A stretch of DNA of 30,181 bases from Clostridiaceae bacterium (GTDB lineage: Bacteria > Bacillota > Clostridia > Oscillospirales > Acutalibacteraceae). The stretch spans positions 1-30,181 of the forward strand of contig CAJGBV010000019.1 of NCBI GenBank assembly GCA_904501755.1, written 5' to 3'. Of this stretch, positions 7,227 through 15,781 are shown one piece after another; within the stretch, counting starts at the first letter, position 1, and every line of letters starts with the position of its first letter. The notes below the pieces were generated by a model. The model saw only the letters and a program-made list of their open reading frames with translations, did no database searches and was not told the origin of the DNA. The position numbers and the translations under genes were made by a program.

Positions 7227-8645
7227 ATGGAAGAAAGAAAAGAAGTTTTTCTCCCTGAGGAAGAAGCGATTTTTGAAAATCGTGACTATACCGAGGAGAT
7301 TCTTGCTGTAATTCGAAGCTCGGCTACTGATGAGGAAATCGGCGAAAGGCTTGAGGATTACCACGATAATGATATTGCAGATGCTTTTGAGTTTTTAAGT
7401 CCTGAGGAACGCGATAGACTTTACGACATTTTGGGGCCTGAGGCTGTATCTGATATATTTGCTTATCTTGATGATGTTGATACCTATATTGATGAGCTTG
7501 AAAGTGATGAGGCTGCCGACATTATCGAGAGCATGGACGCCGATGATGCGGTAGAGGTACTTGATGAACTTGAGGAAGATAAGCGTCAGGAAATAATCGA
7601 ACTTCTTGACCCTGAAATAAAAGAGGATATTGAGCTTATTGACTCTTATGAAGAGGATGAGTTCGGTAGCCGTATGACAACTAACTTTATAGTAATAAAC
7701 GCTTTTATCACCGTTAAACAGGCAATGCGTGAGCTTATAAAGCAGGCGGCTGATAACGACAATATATCTACAATTTACGCTGTGGACAATGATGGTAGAT
7801 TTTACGGCGCTATTGAACTAAAAGAGCTTATTCTTGCAAGACAAACAACCGAGCTTGAATCCCTTATAGTTACTTCTTACCCTTACGTTTATGCAAATGA
7901 AAATATTTCTCAGACAATCGACCAACTTAGAGAATATTCAGAGGACTCTATTCCTGTGCTTTCTCCCGAGGATAAATCGGTGCTGGGTGTTATAACCTCA
8001 CAGGATATTGTTGAGATTATAGATAATGAGAGCAGTGAGGACTATGCCCGACTTGCCGGTCTTAGTGGTGAAGAGGATGAAAAGGAAACACTCTTTACAA
8101 GTATGGGTAAGCGTGTTCCGTGGCTTATTGTTCTTCTTGTTTTGGGTCTTGCAGTATCTACCGTTGCAGGCTTTTTTGAAAATGTTGTAAAAGAACTGGC
8201 GGTTATAGTTGCTTTTCAGTCCCTTATTCTCGGTATGGCGGGTAATGTTGGTACTCAGTCACTGGCTGTTACCATCAGAAGTCTTACAGGAGAAACCCTC
8301 AGCTTTAAAGAGCAATTTAAAATGGTTATAAAGGAGCTGAAAATCGGCTTTACAAGTGGGCTGACTTTGGGTGCACTGTCTGCTCTTGTAATCGGTCTTT
8401 TTATACATTTTGTAAAAGGCTATGCTTTTTCTGAAGCTTTTCTTACAAGCGGATGTGTAGGTCTTGCAATGTGTATCGCTATGACTGTGTCGGGCTTTAC
8501 GGGAACCTTTATTCCCATTGTTTTTAAAAAAATCGGTATTGACCCTGCAGTTGCTTCAGGCCCTCTTATTACTACGGTAAACGACCTTGTTGCTGTTGTG
8601 ATTTATTACGGTCTTGCCTGGGTGCTGTTGCTTAGTACAATATAA
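7227..8645 (+). CDS. mgtE: MgtE-type magnesium transporter
   Basis: At 472 residues this has full MgtE length. An acidic, helical N domain (about 25-150) is followed by paired CBS domains (about 155-270), a linker, and five membrane segments from about residue 295. Key membrane motifs are GNVGTQSLAV, which is the most conserved MgtE segment, and DPAVASGPLITTVND in the last part, containing the acidic residue that lines the pore. The family forms dimers in the cytoplasmic membrane and admits Mg2+; the N and CBS domains close the channel when internal Mg2+ is high. The ATG at 7227 has GGAGG eight bases upstream. It heads a seven-gene run of same-strand genes with short gaps, and its own leader looks structured. 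Confidence 0.95.
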   Translation: MEERKEVFLPEEEAIFENRDYTEEILAVIRSSATDEEIGERLEDYHDNDIADAFEFLSPEERDRLYDILGPEAVSDIFAYLDDVDTYIDELESDEAADIIESMDADDAVEVLDELEEDKRQEIIELLDPEIKEDIELIDSYEEDEFGSRMTTNFIVINAFITVKQAMRELIKQAADNDNISTIYAVDNDGRFYGAIELKELILARQTTELESLIVTSYPYVYANENISQTIDQLREYSEDSIPVLSPEDKSVLGVITSQDIVEIIDNESSEDYARLAGLSGEEDEKETLFTSMGKRVPWLIVLLVLGLAVSTVAGFFENVVKELAVIVAFQSLILGMAGNVGTQSLAVTIRSLTGETLSFKEQFKMVIKELKIGFTSGLTLGALSALVIGLFIHFVKGYAFSEAFLTSGCVGLAMCIAMTVSGFTGTFIPIVFKKIGIDPAVASGPLITTVNDLVAVVIYYGLAWVLLLSTI

Positions 8646-8668
8646 AACAATATAAAAAGGTGAATGGT

Positions 8669-9388
8669 ATGATTAGAGTTACGGTATGGAACGAATTTGT
8701 TCACGAAAAATCAAATGCTAAGTGCAAAGAACTTTATCCTTTTGGGATGCACAAGGCTATTGCAGACTTTCTCTCAGAGGAAGAGGATATTGTGGTTCAT
8801 ACTGCAACTCTTGATGATGAGGAATGTGGTATTACTGAGGAAGTGCTTAAAAATACCGATGTGCTTATCTGGTGGGGACACGCCGCACACCATAAGGTGC
8901 CTGATGAGGTGGCTGTACGGGTAAGGGATGCGGTACATAACGGAATGGGCTTTATTGCTCTTCACTCTGCTCATAATTCAAAGCCCTTTAAAATGCTGCT
9001 GGGAACAGCAGGAAATTTGAGCTGGAGAGAAAGCAAGGATTTTGAAAGACTGTGGACTATTACCCACGCTCATCCAATCACTGCAGATGTACCCGACTAT
9101 ATCGAGCTTGAAATGGAAGAAACATACGCTGAGCCTTTTGGTATACCTGAGCCTGATGAACTTCTCTTTATCGGTTGGTATTCAGGAGGCGAGGTGTTCC
9201 GTTCGGGATGCACTTTTAAGAGAAATAACGGAAAGATTTTCTATTTCCAGCCCGGACACGAAACCTTTCCGACTTACTATAATGAGCATATACAAAAGGT
9301 AATAAAAAATGCGGTGCGTTATGTAACTCCTGTTTACAGAAGCGAAAAAATAGAGTTTCCAAACATACCCAAAACCAATAAAGAATAA
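8669..9388 (+). CDS. ThuA-like (trehalose utilisation family) protein
   Basis: The 239-residue protein matches the ThuA-like fold, a class I glutamine amidotransferase relative. Visible features are VTVWNEF at the start, DVLIWWGHAAH near residues 70-80, GMGFIALHSAH near 95-105, and the C-terminal FQPGHETFPTYYN segment. These match proteins named for trehalose utilisation, but the biochemical reaction of the family is poorly defined, so no substrate is proposed. No signal peptide is seen. The ATG at 8669 sits six bases after AAAAGGTGA; a GTG at 8660 would put the ribosome site inside the gene. It lies 23 bases after mgtE and 22 before the CYTH gene, probably in the same transcript. Confidence 0.83.
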   Translation: MIRVTVWNEFVHEKSNAKCKELYPFGMHKAIADFLSEEEDIVVHTATLDDEECGITEEVLKNTDVLIWWGHAAHHKVPDEVAVRVRDAVHNGMGFIALHSAHNSKPFKMLLGTAGNLSWRESKDFERLWTITHAHPITADVPDYIELEMEETYAEPFGIPEPDELLFIGWYSGGEVFRSGCTFKRNNGKIFYFQPGHETFPTYYNEHIQKVIKNAVRYVTPVYRSEKIEFPNIPKTNKE

Positions 9389-9410
9389 ATTTAATTACAG
9401 CGAGGAATTT

Positions 9411-9905
9411 ATGTTACAAAAAAACGGTTTTGAAATAGAGAGAAAATTTCTTATACAATACCCCGACACTGCTGTGCTTAGCAAGATGGATAACTGTACT
9501 GTTATGGAAATTGAGCAGAGCTATATTAGTGGCGGCGGCAGAATAAGAAAAATAGTCAGTCAGGGAAAAACCTGTTATATAAAAACCGTCAAAAAGCATA
9601 TTTCTGATATTAAAAGAGAAGAAAAGGAATGGGAAATAAGCGAGGCTGAATATATAGCAGAGCTTGAAGAAAAGGCTGAAAACACCAACACCATAAAGAA
9701 AACACGATATGCTATCGAAAAAAACGGTTTCGTTTATGAGATAGATGTTTTTGATTTTTGGGATGATAAAGCCTTTATGGAGGTAGAGCTTGAAAGCGAA
9801 ACTGACAGTTTCCCCATACCCGATTTTGTCACCGTTATAAAAGAAGTGACAGAGGATAAGCGTTACAGAAATTCTTCACTGGCAGTAAACCACGAAATTA
9901 TTTAA
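9411..9905 (+). CDS. CYTH-domain phosphohydrolase-like protein
   Basis: This 164-residue protein is a compact CYTH (triphosphate tunnel) domain. The diagnostic ExExK motif is complete: Glu8, Glu10 and Lys12 in EIERKFL. Further charged strands follow, including GRIRK, CYIKTVKK, REEKEWEISE and FMEVELE, which line the tunnel in relatives. CYTH enzymes act on triphosphates such as tripolyphosphate, thiamine triphosphate or ATP, using Mg2+ or Mn2+. Which substrate applies here cannot be read from sequence. The ribosome site is GAGGAA ahead of the ATG at 9411. The metal transporters at both ends of the same operon may be relevant, but this is inference. Confidence 0.87.
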   Translation: MLQKNGFEIERKFLIQYPDTAVLSKMDNCTVMEIEQSYISGGGRIRKIVSQGKTCYIKTVKKHISDIKREEKEWEISEAEYIAELEEKAENTNTIKKTRYAIEKNGFVYEIDVFDFWDDKAFMEVELESETDSFPIPDFVTVIKEVTEDKRYRNSSLAVNHEII

Positions 9906-9925
9906 ACATAACTAAGGACGGTTTT

Positions 9926-10690
9926 ATGGAAATAACTGTAAAAGACCTTAAAATTAACTATGTTGAAAAAGGACAGGGCGACCCCGTTTTAATGCTTCAC
10001 GGCTGGGGCTCGTCTGTTTTGCCGTTTAATAATATTATTGAGCTTTTAAGCCTTAAGTACAGAGTTATCGCTCCCGATTTTCCCGGTTGCGGACAAAGTG
10101 AGGTTATGAAAGAACCTTGGACAATAGATGACTATTGTGATTTTGTGCTTGAATTGTGCCAAAAGCTGAATATTGAAAACCCTATACTGATAGGTCATTC
10201 CCACGGCGGAAGGGTAATAATGAAGCTTGTGGGTGAGAAAAAAATTAATCCTGTTAAGGTTATTTTTCTTGACAGTGCGGGACTTATCCCTAAAAAAAGC
10301 TTTAAAACAAAGGTTAGAATATATACCTATAAATTCATAAAAAACACACTTTCTCTGCCTGTTATAAAGGGTGTGTCTGCACCGCTGCTTGAAAAGGCAA
10401 AGGGATATTTCGGAAGTGCTGATTATAAAGCCGCCCCGCAGGTACTGAGAAAAACCCTGGTTAATGTGGTTAATGTGGATTTAAGACATCTGCTGACGAA
10501 TTTTAACTGTCCCACACTTCTGATATGGGGTGAAAATGATACTGCAACACCGTTAAGTGACGCAAAGGTTATAGAATCCCTTATAAAAGACAGCGGACTT
10601 TGTGTTATAAAGGGTGGAGGGCATTTTGCTTTCCTTGACAATCCTGTTCAAACCGCGGCAATTCTTAAAAGTTTTTTAAAAATCGGGTGA
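9926..10690 (+). CDS. Alpha/beta-fold hydrolase
   Basis: The 254-residue protein is a complete alpha/beta hydrolase with HGWGSS (oxyanion region, residues 25-30), the nucleophile elbow GHSHGG with Ser92, the acid Asp205 in ENDTATP, and His233 in GGGHFAF. A basic, hydrophobic cap region lies between about 125 and 175. It lacks a signal peptide. Substrate cannot be predicted; relatives are esterases, lipases and lactonases. It ends five bases before the MurF-like gene, so translation of the two may be coupled, and the pairing with two cell-wall-type ligases suggests but does not show a role in the envelope. Confidence 0.87.
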   Translation: MEITVKDLKINYVEKGQGDPVLMLHGWGSSVLPFNNIIELLSLKYRVIAPDFPGCGQSEVMKEPWTIDDYCDFVLELCQKLNIENPILIGHSHGGRVIMKLVGEKKINPVKVIFLDSAGLIPKKSFKTKVRIYTYKFIKNTLSLPVIKGVSAPLLEKAKGYFGSADYKAAPQVLRKTLVNVVNVDLRHLLTNFNCPTLLIWGENDTATPLSDAKVIESLIKDSGLCVIKGGGHFAFLDNPVQTAAILKSFLKIG

Positions 10691-10695
10691 TATAA

Positions 10696-12303
10696 ATGAA
10701 TGAACTGATACAGTTTATCTTTTCTATGAGATTTTTCTATGCACTGGCAGCACTTTTGGCAGGTGTTGCGGCTATGTTTTCTCTGACTCTGCAAATGCAG
10801 ATGTTTCAGCAAAATTCATATTTCCCCAAACGCTATTTGCCCTGGCTTAAAGAAAATGAGAAAAGAAAAATAGTATTCAGAGCAATTGTTTTTCTCCTTT
10901 ATGCCGTTTTTATAATTAATAAGGGTATAACCGTAATAACCGTTGCCCTTGCCGTTTATATGGTTTTTTCAATAATCAAAAGTGCAAGGGTTCAGAAAAA
11001 TTCCATTATACCCCTTAAATTTACTGCAAGGGTAAAAAGAATGTACTTCGTGTTCGGTATACTTCTTGCCTTGCTGACTCTGCTTCAGTTTTTCCTGCTT
11101 AAAGATGTTTCATATTTGTTTTTAAGTGTTAATGTTGTATTTTGTGTTTTCCCGTATCTTTGCGTATTTCTTTTATGTGTGCTTCTTTACCCTGTGGAAA
11201 AGAGTATTGGTAAATGGTATGTTAAAGATGCAAAGAAAATACTTGATTCTTATAACGGCAGACTAAAGGTTATCGGTGTTACAGGCTCCTTTGGCAAAAC
11301 AGGAACCAAAATGATACTGACAGCAATGCTGAAAGAAAAATACAATGTACTGACAACACCCAAAAATTTCAATACCACAATGGGCGTGGTAAGAACTGTA
11401 AGGGAATACTTAAAGCCTCAGACCGAAATTTTTGTATGTGAAATGGGTGCTAAAAAGACAGGGGATATAAAGGAACTTTGCGACCTTGTAAACCCTGATA
11501 CCGCTCTTATTACTACTGTCGGCCCTCAGCATCTTGATACATTCTTAAGTATTGATAATGTATTTTCCACAAAGTTTGAGCTTTATGACAGTGTAAAGCT
11601 TAGAAACGGTAAGGCTTTTGTCTGCGGTGACAGTGAGGAAATAAAAAACAGGATAGGTGACAAAGAGGTTGTTCTTTACGGAACAAATTCCTCATATGAC
11701 TATTATGCTGACAATATTTCATTCAGTGCCGGCGGCGTTACCTTTGATTTGCACCTTTTGGGTGAAACGGTACAGATAACAACAAAGCTGCTGGGAAGTC
11801 ATAATGTGCTTAACATTGTTGGCTCTGCTGCTGTGGCTCATAGTTATGGAGTAAGTCCTGAAAGTATTAAGTTTGCAGTGTCAAGACTCACCGCTCCCGA
11901 ACACCGCCTTGAAATCAAGCGTTATGCAAACGGCTCAACCCTTATAGATGATGCCTATAACTCAAACCCTGTGGGCTGTCTTGAGGCTTGTCGTGTGCTT
12001 TCCCGCTTTTCACCTATGAAGCGTGTGCTTATTACTCCCGGACTTGTTGAGCTTGGGGATGAGGAATATAAGCATAACTTTAAACTCGGTCAGGTGGCAA
12101 GTGAGTGTGCTGATTTCATCATTCTTGTGGGAATTGAGCGAAGCCGTCCCTTAAAGGAAGGCATAATGTCAAAGGGTTATGACGAGGATAAGCTTTTTGT
12201 AGCCGCTTCCTTTAAAGAGGCTTATGAAAAGTATATTACTATGGCTGACAGTAATACGGTTGTGCTTATAGAAAACGATTTACCTGATAATTATCTTAAG
12301 TGA
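10696..12303 (+). CDS. Membrane-anchored MurF-like ligase
   Basis: The first 165 or so residues hold about five hydrophobic segments (near 11-31, 58-77, 79-95, 113-135 and 139-165). The rest is a Mur ligase: P-loop GVTGSFGKT (194-202), the metal-binding segment TTVGPQHLDTF, APEHRLE, the MurF-type DDAYNSNP, and a GLVELGDEE segment. MurF joins D-Ala-D-Ala to the UDP-MurNAc peptide. Here the small N-terminal UDP-binding domain of soluble MurF is not visible, and membrane helices take its place, so the substrate could be lipid-linked or membrane-bound. The adjoining ddl-like gene would supply a D-amino-acid dipeptide. The residue after the P-loop Thr is Gly, where Thr or Ser is more common, but the Walker A core is intact. 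Whether it is the cell's main MurF is unclear. Confidence 0.85.
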   Translation: MNELIQFIFSMRFFYALAALLAGVAAMFSLTLQMQMFQQNSYFPKRYLPWLKENEKRKIVFRAIVFLLYAVFIINKGITVITVALAVYMVFSIIKSARVQKNSIIPLKFTARVKRMYFVFGILLALLTLLQFFLLKDVSYLFLSVNVVFCVFPYLCVFLLCVLLYPVEKSIGKWYVKDAKKILDSYNGRLKVIGVTGSFGKTGTKMILTAMLKEKYNVLTTPKNFNTTMGVVRTVREYLKPQTEIFVCEMGAKKTGDIKELCDLVNPDTALITTVGPQHLDTFLSIDNVFSTKFELYDSVKLRNGKAFVCGDSEEIKNRIGDKEVVLYGTNSSYDYYADNISFSAGGVTFDLHLLGETVQITTKLLGSHNVLNIVGSAAVAHSYGVSPESIKFAVSRLTAPEHRLEIKRYANGSTLIDDAYNSNPVGCLEACRVLSRFSPMKRVLITPGLVELGDEEYKHNFKLGQVASECADFIILVGIERSRPLKEGIMSKGYDEDKLFVAASFKEAYEKYITMADSNTVVLIENDLPDNYLK

Positions 12304-12313
12304 GGGGATACTT

Positions 12314-13510
12314 ATGAAAATAAATTTAGCTGTATTTTTTGGATGCCGCAGTGTTGAACATGAGGTTTCTATTATCTCTGCAGTTCAGGCTATGGCAAGT
12401 ATGGACAGGGAAAAGTATAATATTTTGCCTGTGTATGTAACAAAGGATGGCGAAAGCTTTACAGGAGAACTTCTTTTTGATATTGAAAATTATAAAGATA
12501 TTCCAGCTCTTCTTAAAAAATGTAAACCCGTTACCTTTTTAAGAAAAGGCGGAAAGGTTATAATGAGTGGGCTTTCAACTAAGGTGTTTTCAAAGGCTAA
12601 AGAAATACCTGTTGATGTCGCTTTCCCCATTGTTCACGGTACAAACTGTGAGGACGGAACAATGCAGGGCTTCTTTGAGTTTTTAGACCTACCCTATGTT
12701 GGCTGTGATATTCTTTCCAGTGCTGTGGGTATGGATAAAGCGGTGTTTAAGGATGTTTTAAAACGCTTTAATCTTCCTGTGCTTGAATGCGTTACCTTCT
12801 ATGCAAGGGAATATGCACAGGATAAGGACAAAATAGTAGAAGAAGTAATTGAGAAAATCGGGCTTCCTGCTATTGTTAAGCCTATAAATCTCGGCTCAAG
12901 CGTAGATATAAGCAAGGCAAATGATAAAAATGCCCTTCTTGATGCCATTGACCTTGCCGTTTCCTTTGCAGATAAGGTGCTGGTTGAGAGAGCCGTTGTG
13001 GGACTCAGAGAAATCAACTGTTCAGTGCTTGGCGACAGCGACGAGTGTATCGCTTCTGTTTGTGAAGAGCCTTTTATGACCGATGAAATTCTTTCTTATG
13101 AGGATAAATATACTCAAGGCTCTAAGAAAACAGGTGCAAGTAAGGGTATGGCTTCACTGTCCCGTAAAATTCCTGCAGAGCTTAGTGAGGAAAGAACTGA
13201 GCAGATAAGAGAGCTTGCCTGTAAAATTTTTAAGGCTCTGGGCTGTGCCGGTGTAGTGAGAATTGATTTTATTATAGATACACAGACCGATACTGTTTAT
13301 GCAAATGAAATAAATACAATCCCGGGTTCACTTTCTTTCTATCTTTGGGAGCCTACCGGTGTTCCTTATAAGGAGCTTCTTGACCGTATGATTTCACTTG
13401 CTTTCAGAAGACAGCGTAAAAAGGAAGAGCTTACCTTTACAATTGATACAAATATTCTTGCAGGCGTAAAGCTTTCTGGCACAAAGGGAAGTAAGGGAAG
13501 TAAAATATGA
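12314..13510 (+). CDS. D-alanine-D-alanine ligase-family protein
   Basis: The 398-residue protein is an ATP-grasp ligase of the Ddl type, a little longer than the usual 350-370 residues because of a C-terminal tail. Motifs include SVEHEVSI (N-terminal), a PYVGCDILSSAVGMDK segment, VKPINLGSSVDISKA for ATP binding, a flexible-lid YEDKY, and the metal and substrate segment NEINTIPGSLSFYLWEP. Ddl joins two D-alanines using ATP; relatives make D-Ala-D-Lac or D-Ala-D-Ser. The SLSFYLWEP variant of the NTxPG motif differs from textbook Ddl, so the second substrate is uncertain. It lies 10 bases after the MurF-like gene and overlaps the CDF gene by four bases (ATGA), so the three are probably co-translated. 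Confidence 0.9.
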   Translation: MKINLAVFFGCRSVEHEVSIISAVQAMASMDREKYNILPVYVTKDGESFTGELLFDIENYKDIPALLKKCKPVTFLRKGGKVIMSGLSTKVFSKAKEIPVDVAFPIVHGTNCEDGTMQGFFEFLDLPYVGCDILSSAVGMDKAVFKDVLKRFNLPVLECVTFYAREYAQDKDKIVEEVIEKIGLPAIVKPINLGSSVDISKANDKNALLDAIDLAVSFADKVLVERAVVGLREINCSVLGDSDECIASVCEEPFMTDEILSYEDKYTQGSKKTGASKGMASLSRKIPAELSEERTEQIRELACKIFKALGCAGVVRIDFIIDTQTDTVYANEINTIPGSLSFYLWEPTGVPYKELLDRMISLAFRRQRKKEELTFTIDTNILAGVKLSGTKGSKGSKI

Positions 13511-14691
13511 CAAACCTTTTGGTTAAACTTTTTGTAAAAAACAGTGAGGATACCAATAATATAAAGGTAAGAGAAAGCTATGGAACCCTTTCGGGTATTG
13601 TAGGAATAATCTGTAATTTGCTTCTGTGCGGTGTAAAAATTGCTATTGGTGCAATAACTGCAAGTATTTCTATAATGGCAGACGGACTTAATAATCTTAC
13701 CGATATGGGCTCAAGTGTCGTTACAATGATAGGCTTTAAAATGGCGGCTAAACCTGCCGATAAGGACCATCCTTTTGGCCACGGCAGAATAGAATATTTG
13801 TCTGCCTTTATTGTAGCTATGATAATTATGCTGGTTGGCTTTGAGCTTATTAAAAGCTCTGCACAGGCAATTATATCAGGGCAGAGCGCTCCAAAGTATA
13901 CAATTACAACCCTTGTTATTCTTGTGTGTTCGGTTGCGTTTAAACTGTGGATGTATTTCTTCAATAAGTCACTGGCAAAGAAAATTGATTCAGAGGCATT
14001 AATGGCAACTGCACAGGACAGCTTTAATGATAGCATTTCTACCTTTGTGATTATGGTTGCTGCCGCAATTACATCTTTTGCTCAGTTACCATTTAACCTT
14101 GATGCTGTTATGGGCGTTATTGTAGGTGCCTTTATAATCTACAGCGGAATTATGACCGCTAAAGAAACGGTAGATAAGCTTCTCGGTCAGCCGCCAAGTG
14201 AAGAGCTTCTTTGTGAGCTTGAAAAAACTATAATGTCTTTTTCTGATTTTGAGGCTATTCACGACCTTATTGTACATAATTACGGCCCCGGCAGATGTCT
14301 TGCATCTGTTCACGTTGAGGTGTCACAGAATATTGATATTGTACACTGTCACGAACAGGCAGACCTGTGTGAAAAACTGGTTTATGAACGCTTGGGAGTG
14401 GAACTGACTATACATACTGACCCCATTGATACCGAAAGTGAAGAGGTGGGTTTTCTCAGAAGTCAGCTTAGTGAGAAAATAAAAACCATACACCCACAGG
14501 CGAGCCTTCATGATTTCAGAATGACACCAATGGGAGAAACAAGAACAAACCTTATTTTCGACGCCGTATTGCCCAGTCAGGCAAATTTAAGTGAAAGAGA
14601 ATTTAAGGATAAGATAAAAGACCTTGCAAAAGAAATAAATGAAACCTTTGTCTGTGTAATAACCGTGGACAAAGATTTTACAGGAAAATAA
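13507..14691 (+). CDS. Cation diffusion facilitator exporter, predicted Mn-type
   Basis: This 394-residue CDF transporter has about six membrane helices in the first 210 residues and a cytoplasmic metal-sensing domain, with an additional C-terminal stretch making it longer than FieF (300). ADGLNNLTD in helix 2 and AQDSFND in helix 5 align with the FieF metal site, giving D, N, D and D in place of D, D, H and D. That combination matches the site described for the streptococcal Mn exporter MntE, whereas zinc exporters keep a His. A DHPFGHGR loop is conserved. I infer Mn2+ export from the cytoplasm. The ATG overlaps the ddl-like stop by four bases, and a strong terminator follows directly. Confidence 0.88.
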   Translation: MTNLLVKLFVKNSEDTNNIKVRESYGTLSGIVGIICNLLLCGVKIAIGAITASISIMADGLNNLTDMGSSVVTMIGFKMAAKPADKDHPFGHGRIEYLSAFIVAMIIMLVGFELIKSSAQAIISGQSAPKYTITTLVILVCSVAFKLWMYFFNKSLAKKIDSEALMATAQDSFNDSISTFVIMVAAAITSFAQLPFNLDAVMGVIVGAFIIYSGIMTAKETVDKLLGQPPSEELLCELEKTIMSFSDFEAIHDLIVHNYGPGRCLASVHVEVSQNIDIVHCHEQADLCEKLVYERLGVELTIHTDPIDTESEEVGFLRSQLSEKIKTIHPQASLHDFRMTPMGETRTNLIFDAVLPSQANLSEREFKDKIKDLAKEINETFVCVITVDKDFTGK

Positions 14692-14716
14692 AAAACAGCC
14701 TTCGGGCTGTTTTTTT
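14691..14716 (+). terminator. Strong terminator ending the mgtE-CDF operon
   Basis: AAAAACAGCC and GGCTGTTTTT pair around a stable TTCG tetraloop, followed by a run of seven T. It overlaps the end of the CDF gene. Confidence 0.93.
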
Positions 14717-14727
14717 ATTAGGGATTA

Positions 14728-14769
14728 GGATTTAGGGACCGGGATTTAGGGACCGGGATTTAGGGATTA
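14728..14769. repeat. Tandem repeat of 14 bases
   Basis: GGATTTAGGGACCG occurs twice exactly (14728-14741, 14742-14755) and a third time with its last bases changed (14756-14769). It is preceded by a partial unit TTAGGGATTA. It lies in the gap between two convergent transcripts and has no visible coding role. Confidence 0.75.
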
Positions 14770-14806
14770 AGGAATATCCTCCTATACGATGTAGCAGAAG
14801 GTTGTA

Positions 14807-14834
14807 AGATATTAGACTTTAGCATCTAATATCT
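14807..14834 (-). terminator. AT-rich hairpin at the 3' end of the second AraC-type gene
   Basis: AGATATTAGA and its exact complement TCTAATATCT flank an eight-base loop and overlap the stop codon of the minus-strand regulator. No clear T-run follows, so termination would be weak. Confidence 0.35.
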
Positions 14835-15672
14835 AACGTCTGGTAAATTTTCGTGGGGAAACGCCTGTAACCTTTTTAAAATAGCGGGAAAAATAGTTGG
14901 CATCCGAAAAACCTGATTTTTTAGCTATTTCTCCAATACTGTGTCTGCCCGATTCTAAAAGAGCGATAGCTTTCATTATACGCATTTCAAGTATATAAGC
15001 GTGGACAGGTTTGCCAAAATGAGTGCAAAAGCGGTTGCTTAGGTAATTGGGATGAAAACCAAAGGCATCAGCAAGACATGTGTTCGAAATATCTTCACTC
15101 AGATGCTCCTTTATATAAGCGGCAATTTTTTCACCGTCAAAGCCTGTTTGATATGCACCTTGCTGCAGGCTGAGTCGATATAGCTCTATAAGAATTTGAG
15201 TTAATTGAGCACTGTTAGAAATGTTGTAAAATGGCTCTTTGGCATAAAAGGCGGCTTCGGCTTTTTCCATAATATCAAGTATAGAAAAGGCGTTTTCATA
15301 CAGAAAGAAACTGTCAAAGCACTGCGCATCTTCAATCTTTATTTTCTCAAGAGGTAAGCAGTTTTCGGTTTGCTTTATCGGTACAGGCGGAAGAGGGGAA
15401 GTGATGTGTGAAAAATTAAAGGTAAAATCAAAATTAATTGCTAAATAACGCACATCGCTTTTGAGAAGTGAATAGGGCACGCCTGAGTTTATGTATAGAA
15501 CACTATTTTCGCAAAGGGTAAAAATTTTGTTTGCTATTTTTATTTTTCCCGTACCTTTTTTAACGTAGAAAATACGGCAGTCAATGGGAATAACCTGACC
15601 GAATGAACTGTTTTTTGTGATTTTTAAATGTCGAATGTATCGCGCAAAGGGTTTTATCTCGCTTAGCTTCAC
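14833..15672 (-). CDS. AraC-family transcriptional regulator of the isomerase locus
   Basis: The 279-residue protein has an N-terminal cupin-like sensor (about 20-95, with VKKGTGKIKI and NSGVPYSLL) and a C-terminal AraC DNA-binding domain (about 180-279) with two helix-turn-helix units: TCLADAFGFHPNYLSNRF and SIGEIAKKSGFSDANYFSRY, ending in GVSPRKFTRR. Translation appears to begin at a GTG (15672) behind AAAGGTG. It diverges from the arabinose-isomerase-like gene with 109 bases between starts. It has a strong sigma-A promoter, whereas the target gene has a good -10 but a poor -35, so it probably activates that gene on sensing a sugar. The ligand is unknown. Confidence 0.88.
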   Translation of the reverse strand: MKLSEIKPFARYIRHLKITKNSSFGQVIPIDCRIFYVKKGTGKIKIANKIFTLCENSVLYINSGVPYSLLKSDVRYLAINFDFTFNFSHITSPLPPVPIKQTENCLPLEKIKIEDAQCFDSFFLYENAFSILDIMEKAEAAFYAKEPFYNISNSAQLTQILIELYRLSLQQGAYQTGFDGEKIAAYIKEHLSEDISNTCLADAFGFHPNYLSNRFCTHFGKPVHAYILEMRIMKAIALLESGRHSIGEIAKKSGFSDANYFSRYFKKVTGVSPRKFTRR

Positions 15673-15721
15673 AATACCACACCTTTATTTTATGCTAATT
15701 TGCCTTTAGAAAGTCATATTG

Positions 15722-15750
15722 ATTATACAGGGTTTTTGTGCTAAAATCAA
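15722..15750 (-). promoter_or_regulatory. Sigma-A-type promoter of the second AraC-type gene
   Basis: On the minus strand TTGATT (15750-15745) and TATAAT (15727-15722) are 17 bases apart. The plus-strand TATAAT (15755-15760) for the isomerase gene lies just beside it, with only GTTTTT at the -35 position. Confidence 0.72.
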
Positions 15751-15781
15751 GATATATAATAATATAAAGGCAGGGAATATA

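Noticed and set aside
14728..14769. A CRISPR array
   Set aside because: The units are contiguous 14-base tandem copies without spacers, and no cas genes are present anywhere in the window.
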